From Ziziphus jujuba (taxonomy: Eukaryota > Streptophyta > Magnoliopsida > Rosales > Rhamnaceae): a DNA stretch of 64,000 nucleotides. Every line of letters begins with the position of its first letter. Position 1 is the stretch's first letter. Location: contig NC_083382.1 of NCBI RefSeq assembly GCF_031755915.1, positions 28,744,001 to 28,808,000 of the forward strand, read 5' to 3'. Positions 57,067-64,000 of this stretch are shown here, piece after piece. A program made the position numbers and the translations under genes. Under the pieces are notes generated by a model that was not told the origin of the DNA, did not search any database, and saw only the letters and a list, made by a program, of their open reading frames with translations.

Positions 57067-58913
57067 TGTCAGGACCCGTCCAGAATTCCTTCCCCGGAAC
57101 CCTAGACAGCCCTGATCCCAGGGAAATAAGACCGAATCTGTGATCAGCATCACTCGAGCTTCGATTCGGTATATAACTCGTAAATTCTAGTTATCGTTTG
57201 TGTTTTGACCCCCCGGGTACCGGGTATTATTTACCCGAATAAAATATTAATTTATTCGACTGTCTGTGAATTTTGTTCTAGGAGCACCGGTGAGTCGTAG
57301 AATTGATCCCGTAGTGGATCATGGGTTAATTGCGTGCTCCAGGTGAGTGACCCACCTTCAAATTAATTTTGGGGAATTTAATTGATGAATATATTATGTG
57401 TGAATTAAATATTTGGAATTTAATTTCTATGTGCCAAATATTTATTGGATTTATTGTAGAATTATTTATGAATTTATTGGATTTAAGAAAATGCGAATTC
57501 TACAAATTTATGCCGTGTGGAATTATTTTATGGTTTTGAGGACTTTGAAATTGGTGTGGTTTTAATGGTAAATTGGGCACGATTTGATTTTCAAATATTT
57601 CAAAGAAAATATTTGGTTATGTTGCTGATTTCAATTTTTATAAAATATGCCCATGGAATATTATGAGATTTGACTATGATATTTCGAGAATTATTTATGC
57701 TTGGAAAAATGTGGATATTTAAATTGATGGATTTGGAAGTTGGTGGATTTGAAAATCATGGAATTTATGGCATTGATTATAAAGAAATTGTGGAGAATTT
57801 CCCGGTTCAAGCGGATGGATTATGCCCGCTATGCTTATGAAAAATGTGAAATTTGTTTTATGATTTAAATTTATGGATTTTATGATTTTTAGATGCACCG
57901 TGCACGTACTGGTGTTCTGATTATGTGATATGGTATATGTGATATGGATATTGTGCACACGGATATGATTAGCGCGCAGGTGGGTGTGAGTAGCGCGCAG
58001 GTGATATTATGAGGGTGTCCTGTGGATGCCATCGGAGAGGGTGGCCACCCCCCCATTGGCCGGGACACCAGGTTAGCAGCGGCGCAGTGGGATGCCACGC
58101 GACCGTATGCCGGTTTCTCTCTATAACCTCCTGTCTGGCAGTACCTCGGGACGCTGGGTACTCTGGCGCCACTGGTATATAGTGGGTGCATCAAATGATT
58201 TCAGAACTGTGTTTTAAAAATAAAATGTTTTGAAACTGTATGGGAATTAAAAATTAACTATTACTGTTCTGGTATTTATTTGATGTCTTGGTTTTCGGGG
58301 AGTATGAATAAAGGGTTTTGTGAAAATGTTTTAAAAGGGGAACTCTTCCAACTGAGAGAATTGTAAGGGTTTTGAGAGAAATTATTATTTTCCAAATAAT
58401 TATTATTTATATACCTATTACCGTGGTATTATATTGTATAGTAGTAGGGTCGCTCACTGAGATGATTAGCATCTCACACTCTTAAATTCCGTTCCTCTAG
58501 GTACCAGGTTGTCGGCGTCCACTCGGAGCGGACTTGATCTTCCTCGCTGTTTTAGTTCGTGCTGTACCCTATTTTTCTTTTATTGCAGTTGTAATATTTC
58601 TTTCATTCTTGTTGTATTTATTATGCACTGGATTACTGTATTTATTTTGAAGTGCTGCAATTTGTGGAATCAATTTGTAGTATTGTATTACTGTATTTAT
58701 TTTGAAGTGCTGCAATTTGTGGAATCAATTTGTAGTATTGTGGGAGGAATAAGGGGATATTTTTAGAAGTGTGTTTTCAGTGCAGGTAGTTTGTGGTAAG
58801 TAAATCCCTTAGGGGAGGCTCTGCCGGATTTTCCGTTGGAGAGTTCGGTAGGGTTTCCCTAGGATCAGGGCTGTCTAGGGTTCCGGGGAAGGAATTCTGG
58901 ACGGGTCCTGACA
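57067..58913 (+). repeat. Gypsy 5' LTR with its own end inverted at the start
   Basis: From about 57127 the sequence follows the family LTR from a point equal to 30908 of the inner solo LTR through to GGGTCCTGACA at 58913. The first 1.1 kb of a normal LTR is missing. In its place stand 60 bases (57067-57126) that are the reverse complement of the last 60 (58854-58913), with one mismatch by eye. A 55-bp tandem duplication (58632-58741) lies near the 3' end. Confidence 0.85.
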
Positions 58914-59756
58914 GTTGATATCAGAGCTCTAGGTTCTAGTATTCCTAAGGGACTGTGCATTGTTGTGTGTCCCATCCGTGTCTAATCTCTCGTTTTACCC
59001 GTGTGAAAGCGTTCTTTCTGTTTGTCTCGAAGTAAATTCGTTGCCCGAGTTTGAATAACTCTAATCTTCGAGGGTGTCAATTAGGATCATCTAGCCTAAC
59101 GGGAAATTCCTATGGCCTAGTCGATGGTCGAGGATGCCTTTTCTTGTTGAAGGTCAAGTTTATCATCGTGAATGGTATCCATTTCGTTCATGGAAAAGAA
59201 GGATGATTGCCTAAGGATGTGTGTCGATCGATTTCAAGGCGTCAAAATATTTTTCCGATCGATTATCAAAATTTAAATGCTTTTCAAAGTGGTATTTGAA
59301 ATTTAAGGGTATTTTATTCAAGTATTTTTGGTTTGTGTTCGTACATGTATTTGTATGTTATATTGTTTGATATTATACTGCACCATATGGAGGCGGCGAA
59401 CCAATGTGGTCCATGTAGAGCTAGCCCCATGATCATGTTGCCTACGAGTCCAGGGGATTGGACGACCAATATAGGCAACCACCCTGGTTTGTATTGGTAG
59501 CAGAGTGTCGGCGACAGTTGGAATCATGGATTACGTAACATGTAGAAGGTGTCGTACGTACCTCCATTACAAGCGTGCATATTTTATTTTATGCTATGGA
59601 TTTTAAGATATGATTTTCAGTGTGGAGTTTTAACAATTGCCTATGCAAGTTAGGTATATTTGAAAAATATATTTTATTATTTGTTTTATGTTATGGTTTT
59701 TCCAAGAGCGACTTAAGGGTTAAGTATCGCCAGTCGAGAATCCAAAGCAGGGTATC
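58914..59756 (+). other. Gypsy primer-binding site and untranslated leader
   Basis: TTGATATCAGAGC at 58915 follows the LTR and resembles the iMet primer-binding site TGGTATCAGAGC. The remaining leader up to 59756 has no recognisable coding sequence. Confidence 0.7.
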
Positions 59757-60000
59757 GTTGAGTTCAAAAAGGAGATCCTAAAGGAAGCACGCGATTCAAA
59801 GTATGCGATACACCCCAAGGGTACCAAGACGTATGGAATGCTCACTGGATGACATGGTGGTTTGGCACGATAAAGGAAGTTGCAAGATCCGAATAAAGGT
59901 ACTTAGGTCACCGATAAGTAAAAGTAGGGAGATGTAAATATGGATTTCGTGCTTAAACTATCATTCACAAAGAGAAGGTACGACAGCGTTTAGAGAATCA
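59757..60000 (+). pseudogene. Degenerate gypsy integrase fragment
   Basis: FKKEILKEARDSKYAIHPKGTKTYGMLTG aligns with the better-preserved integrase copy downstream (LKKEILEEAHSSMYAMHPGSTK at 61450). It is followed by a shrunken zinc-finger region and MDFVLKLSFTKRRYD, matching MDFVFKLPSTPRRYD. Stops break it repeatedly. It is a second copy of the same integrase segment within one element. Confidence 0.7.
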
Positions 60001-60920
60001 AGCAAGCTCCGGATAGCGACTAAAGTTCTACTTGGTGGTTGATGAGGTTAATAAGATGAGGATGATTCCTTAGGCATGGTTGGATGTTTAAGCATGGTTA
60101 GTTTTCATTCTAGAAGCTAAGATCTTGATATCTTATTTCCCTGGAGATTTATGGTTCGTATTGGTGGTGCTTTATCGATTCAAGGTGGTTGATATTGTTG
60201 GTGATAATTTACAATGATAAGGAGTATGATTTTTGGGACGTAGTTAGAATTTAAGAAGTGTGGAATACTTTTATGGGTTAAGGATCTAGTGATTTGTTCA
60301 TAGTATTGGTGGTGATGCTAGAATTAAGATTTAAATTCTTTATTGCTTGAGGTGTGGATTCATGGAATTTATTTGAAATGGGGAAAACTTAGGGTTTTCA
60401 AGAATGGTATTTGGATGTTGAGAATTTTATTCATGACCTTGATGAATTTAGTTAAAAGAAAGATTGATGTTTGTCGAGGTTAAGACTATTGGTTAATCAA
60501 TGAGGAGCAAGGGTTTTATAATTGTAAGTACTAGGAGGGTAATCGAAGACAAGTGAATTAATCTCAACCTTAACTTGGTGATACCAGTATTTGAGGAAAT
60601 TAGACTTAAGTTCTAATCTAACCTTTTAAAGTGCTGATCGAGTCACGAGAGTTGGTTGTTGGTTTAAGGATGCATGCTTTAGAAGCACCTTATGGTTAGC
60701 GTTCGACTATGACCAAGACTTGCAGATCGTGTTCTCATGGACCAATTTGAATATCCTTAATTAGTGGGCATGAGACTGAAAGTTGCACAAGAGGAAAGTT
60801 AAAGTCACTATTAGGCGTGATGGTAGTGTAGTGATAGTGGATAAGGCCTCTAGTATACTTGCTAAGTTACGCTGCCGACAAGTGGAAGCGGGAAAGCAGA
60901 CATCGGCATGCAGCGTAATT
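60001..60920. other. Gypsy internal sequence without recognisable domains
   Basis: No RT motifs are visible where RT would be expected. The reading frame at 60783-61109 only skims RNase H sequence out of frame. Confidence 0.5.
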
Positions 60921-60921
60921 C

Positions 60922-61395
60922 ATGTGTTGTTGCTACAAAAGAACATCGAATACCTGTCAGTCGAGGAAGCGATGTGGAAACTCGAGGCACTACTTGTATG
61001 GAGCCACATGCCAAATCTATACCGACCACAAGAGCCTCAAGTATATTTTCACACAGAAGGAGTTAAATATGAGGCAAAGGCGATGGATGGAGTTGTTAAA
61101 GGATTATGACTGTGTGATTGATTATCACCCGGGTAAGGCGAATGTAGTGGCAGATGCTTTGAGTAGGAAGGCTACTGGATCCCTTGCTCACGTCCAAGTC
61201 GTCCAACTACCTCTCATGGTGGAGTTGAAGAAGATGGGGGTGTTAATGCATATGCACCCTTCAGGAGTTCTTATGGCTAGCTTCCAGGAACGACCGGTGT
61301 TGGTGGATCGTATAGTAGAGACCCAAATGGAAGATCCTAAGTTGAGGACAATTAAGGGCAAGGTACAAGAAGGTCTTGATCCGAATTTTCAATAA
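60922..61395 (+). pseudogene. Gypsy RNase H region
   Basis: Open frame with [49 protein letters not shown]. This is the classic end of the RNase H domain of Ty3/gypsy polyproteins, followed by the linker to integrase (VQLPLM..., DPKLRTI). The N-terminal part of RNase H is frame-shifted and RT is absent. Confidence 0.88.
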
Positions 61396-61412
61396 GGAGG
61401 GATGGAGCCCTC

Positions 61413-61830
61413 GTGTATAAAGGACGACTTTGCGTTCCGGATATCCCAGGACTCAAGAAGGAGATTTTGGAGGAGGCGCACAGCTCGATGTATGCGATGC
61501 ATCCTGGGAGTACCAAGATGTACCGGACGCTTGTTAAGTATTATTGGTGGATTGGTATGAAGAGAGAAGTGGCAGACTTCGTATCAAAGTGTTTGATTTG
61601 TCAACAAGTGAAAGCAGAAAGACAGAAGCCTTCGGGACTACTCCAACCTTTACCGATTCCCATGTGGAAGTGGGAAGAACTCAACATGGACTTCGTATTC
61701 AAGCTTCCTTCCACACCTAGAAGGTACGACGGCATTTGGGTAATCATTGATCGTCTCACCAAGTCGGCACACTTCCTACCGGTACGAGAACGTTTTTCAC
61801 CCGAGAAGTTAGCCCAGTTGTTCGTGCAAG
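61413..61830 (+). pseudogene. Gypsy integrase, zinc finger and start of the core
   Basis: GRLCVPDIPGLKKEILEEAH continues into an HHCC zinc-binding region (His in EEAH and MHPG, then CLICQQVKAERQKP) and the start of the catalytic core (WKWEELNMDFVFKLP, VIIDRLTKSAHFLPV, both aspartates present). Homology stops at LAQLFVQG (about 61825). The rest of the core, including the DDE glutamate, is replaced by gag sequence. Confidence 0.88.
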
Positions 61831-62650
61831 GCATACGTGGGATCAGTTCAAGATGGCCTTCTCTACTGAGTTTTGTCCTCCTGCCTACCGTGAAGCAAGA
61901 AGGAGAGAGTTCGAGGAACTACGACAGGGGAACATGACGGTGACAGAGTACGAGAGGAGATTCTGAGAACTATCAGAATTCTACATGCACCTAATTCCCG
62001 ACGATCACACGAAGAAGGTGAGGTTCATAGACGGATTGAAAGAGAGCATCGGCTACACCCTTTCTGGATTAGTACATCCCACCTATCAGTCCGCCAGGGA
62101 TGCAACGCTCGAGCTAGAGAGACAGGAGGAGATACACAGACCCGCGAGGCGCAGATCATTCGAAGGTTCGTATAGCGGAGTACCTCGATAGGGGGCAGCT
62201 AAGAAGAGCCATAGCTCAGGCTCAGACAGTGATAGGTTAAGCCCACGAGGCAGATTCCAGAGGAGAGATAGTTATCGCATGCCCCAGCCAGCTCGCCATT
62301 CGATCAGTGTGGATGCAAGCTCGTATCAGCAGTCACGCATTGGTTCTCCACGGATTTGTCCACTTTGTAGGGGGAATCATTCTGGGCAGTGTCAGATGGA
62401 TGGTTTATGCTTTCGGTGTGGGCAGCCAGGCCACATAAGGAGGGATTGCCCTTATGGTAGCGGCAGTGTGCTAGAAGCAGGTCGACGGACACAGCATACG
62501 GGGATATTCCCAGGACAGAGTTCCCAGGAGAGTCAGCCAGTAGGAGTTTCTTCGGGATCAGTCCAGCCGTCTGCAGGATCGAGTCGAGGTAGAGGAAGGA
62601 GACCCCAGCAGACAAGTCAAGGCCGGGTGTTTGCTATGACGCAGCAGGGA
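61830..62650 (+). pseudogene. Gypsy gag, located downstream of integrase
   Basis: Capsid-type gag: TWDQFKMAFSTEFCPP, EFEELRQGNMTVTEYERRF, stop, ELSEFYMHLIPDD, VRFIDGLKESIGYTLSGLV. It is followed by a basic, Ser/Arg-rich linker and two cysteine modules, CPLCRGNHSGQCQ and the CCHC knuckle CFRCGQPGHIRRDC (near 62415-62455). A stop after YERRF and a stop near 62190 break it. In an intact element gag comes first; here it follows integrase directly. Confidence 0.85.
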
Positions 62651-62876
62651 GCCAGGACTACGCCCGACGATTTCACAGATCAAGTGATGGAAGCAGACCT
62701 GATCCTGTTGGATCTATCCGGACTTGAAGTAGTGTTGGGCATGGATTGGTTGGCAAGGAACTACTTAGTCGAGGAAGCGACATGGGAGCCCGAAGCGCAG
62801 GTGCGTGATCAAACCCTTGTTTGTTCCAGTGACGTGCGAAAATTTCGAGGACGAAATTTTTGTAAGGGGGGAAGGC
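62651..62876 (+). pseudogene. Gypsy protease remnant joined to the polyprotein tail, then polypurine tract
   Basis: DLSGLEVVLGMDWLARNY is the end of a gypsy aspartic protease (the D.ILGMDWL motif). It runs straight into LVEEATWEPEAQVRDQ, the end of the integrase polyprotein, so several kilobases of pol are deleted between. A frame with RKFRGRNF precedes the polypurine tract and the 3' LTR. Confidence 0.8.
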
Positions 62877-64000
62877 TGTAACACCCCATCCCAAATTGCA
62901 CCTGAATCCGTGCACGTTGACCGAGGTTGACCGTTGACCGTTGACCGAAGGGGGTCAAAAGTTGACTTTTTGACTCGTGAGAATTTTGAGTTGACTAGGG
63001 TACCGTGGCGAAGTGCACGATGCCACGAGTTCGTAGACTGGTAGCACGTCGAAAACGGAGCTACGGTTTGAAAGTTATGGACGAAACAAGTTGCGGTCCA
63101 AACTGTCCAAGGGGTGCCGGAGTTGACTTTTTGTTTATGGGGAATTGAGCTTTGACTCATGCATGGTTGTGAAGTGCTCGTCGATACGAGTTCACAGACT
63201 AGCGGCACGCTCAAAATGGACATCCGGTTAAAAAGTTATGGACATTTGAAGTTTACCGGATACCGTATTATTTTAATGTTTTTGGATCGGTGGACAGTGA
63301 AATGCCACGTGTCAGCTTCTTATTGGTCCACGTGGCATGAACAGTGTCATATAGGGGTTTTATTTGTTAAAACACTCGGGGAAGAGAGAGAAAGAGAGAG
63401 AGGAGAGAGAGAGAGTCACCGGCTGCCGGTCATTTTCACGTTTTCCGGCCTATTTACTGTACACGCGCCGGCCATCCAGATTGCCCACCTCATTTCCGGC
63501 AAAACCTCCAAGTTTCACGGCGAACGGCCGCCGGACGCGCCCAGATCGGACCTCCGAAGTTTGGCGGCGATTTTTCCCCCTCCACCGCCGGCCACCGCGA
63601 ATCGGCACTATTCCGGCCGATCTACAGTACGCACGCCGTACACCCATCATCCTCTCCTCAAGTCCGGCCTACCCACCAAAAATCACGGCCATCGGACCAC
63701 TGACGCTCCGGGATCGGAGCGTTTTCCGGCGAGGGGTCGAAAATCTTCAAACGGTGATTTCTCCGCCGTCCGACCTCCGTTTTGCTCACCGCCGGTCCCG
63801 TTGGATTGCTCTCCTCAAGATCTACAAGACTGCAAAATTTCACAGCCAACGGCCACCGCACGCGCCGCCGCCGGCGACGGTTGCCGGTGACCGTGGCGGC
63901 CTGCCGGAAAGTACTGTTCCGGCGAGTACCCGAAATTCCGGCCAGCTCCAGTCCGCTGTGTTCGACCTCCTGAATCCGAATCCGGCTTCCGTTTCCGCCA
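62877..64000 (+). repeat. Gypsy 3' LTR, first 1.12 kb
   Basis: Opens TGTAACACCCCATCCC after the polypurine tract and follows the inner solo LTR from its start (repeated TTGACCG motifs, GTAGACTGGTAGCACGT, GGAGCTACGG). A GA-rich run at 63380-63415 comes next, then the GC-rich CCGG segment (63420-64000). It continues beyond the window. Open frames here reflect GC content. Confidence 0.9.

Larger units (their letters stand above)
57067..64000 (+). mobile_element. Rearranged Ty3/gypsy element, 3' end outside the window
   Basis: Altered 5' LTR (57067-58913), primer-binding site (58914 onward, TTGATATCAGAGC), scrambled coding fragments (59.7-62.87 kb), polypurine tract AAGGGGGGAAGGC (62864-62876) and the first 1.12 kb of the 3' LTR (from 62877). 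It belongs to the same family as the window's solo LTRs. The last coding piece, VEEATWEPEAQVRDQ, is the end of a gypsy polyprotein as found in chromodomain-type (Tekay/Del-like) elements. RT is missing, so the element cannot be autonomous. Confidence 0.88.

Noticed and set aside
63159..63890. 243-residue frame at the window's right edge
   Set aside because: Inside the gypsy 3' LTR; Arg/Pro-rich from CCGG repeats.

Overview
The window is nuclear DNA of a dicot plant. It is AT-rich and its genes carry introns. Most of it is LTR retrotransposons, with an intronless FERONIA-type receptor kinase and a decayed ESCRT-I VPS37 gene. The species cannot be named from the sequence alone.

Layout. 0-3.6 kb: a degenerate AT-rich minisatellite interrupted by the 3' end of a Ty3/gypsy element and by a complete 479-bp TRIM. 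5.3 kb: a small secreted cysteine-rich peptide gene that reads as a divergent RALF precursor. 6.6-18.1 kb: a duplicated block of about 1.55 kb carrying two broken relatives of that peptide gene (12.6 and 17.3 kb). Its first copy is split by a Copia element (7.18-12.39 kb), and a truncated Copia (13.38-15.91 kb) lies between the copies. 15.9-16.0 and 20.4-20.9 kb: two decayed fragments of CrRLK1L kinase genes. 21.4-24.9 kb: a solo LTR. 25.45-25.66 kb: an ABC-transporter remnant. 25.8-28.5 kb: an intact 903-residue FERONIA-like kinase (minus strand). 28.8-34.7 kb: two nested, oppositely oriented solo LTRs, each with a perfect 5-bp target duplication. 34.7-35.1 kb: a MITE. 35.6 kb: a fourth RALF-like remnant. 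36.1-41.9 kb: a full-length Copia element broken by stops. 44.7-53.5 kb: a Mutator-like element with a DUF1985/Ulp1 (C48) protease gene on plus, a MURA transposase pseudogene on minus and a tandem array of hairpin-capable repeats between their 3' ends; a solo LTR interrupts the protease gene. 55.8-57.0 kb: 3' exons of a VPS37 gene. 57.1-64.0 kb: a scrambled Ty3/gypsy element that runs off the window.

The main biological point is the mix of RALF-like peptide genes and remnants (5.3, 12.6, 17.3, 35.6 kb) with CrRLK1L kinase genes and remnants (16.0, 20.4, 25.8-28.5 kb). CrRLK1L proteins are the known receptors of RALF peptides. This looks like a ligand-receptor cluster that expanded by local duplication and was then eroded by transposons. 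Only one peptide gene and one kinase remain open. That they work together is inference.
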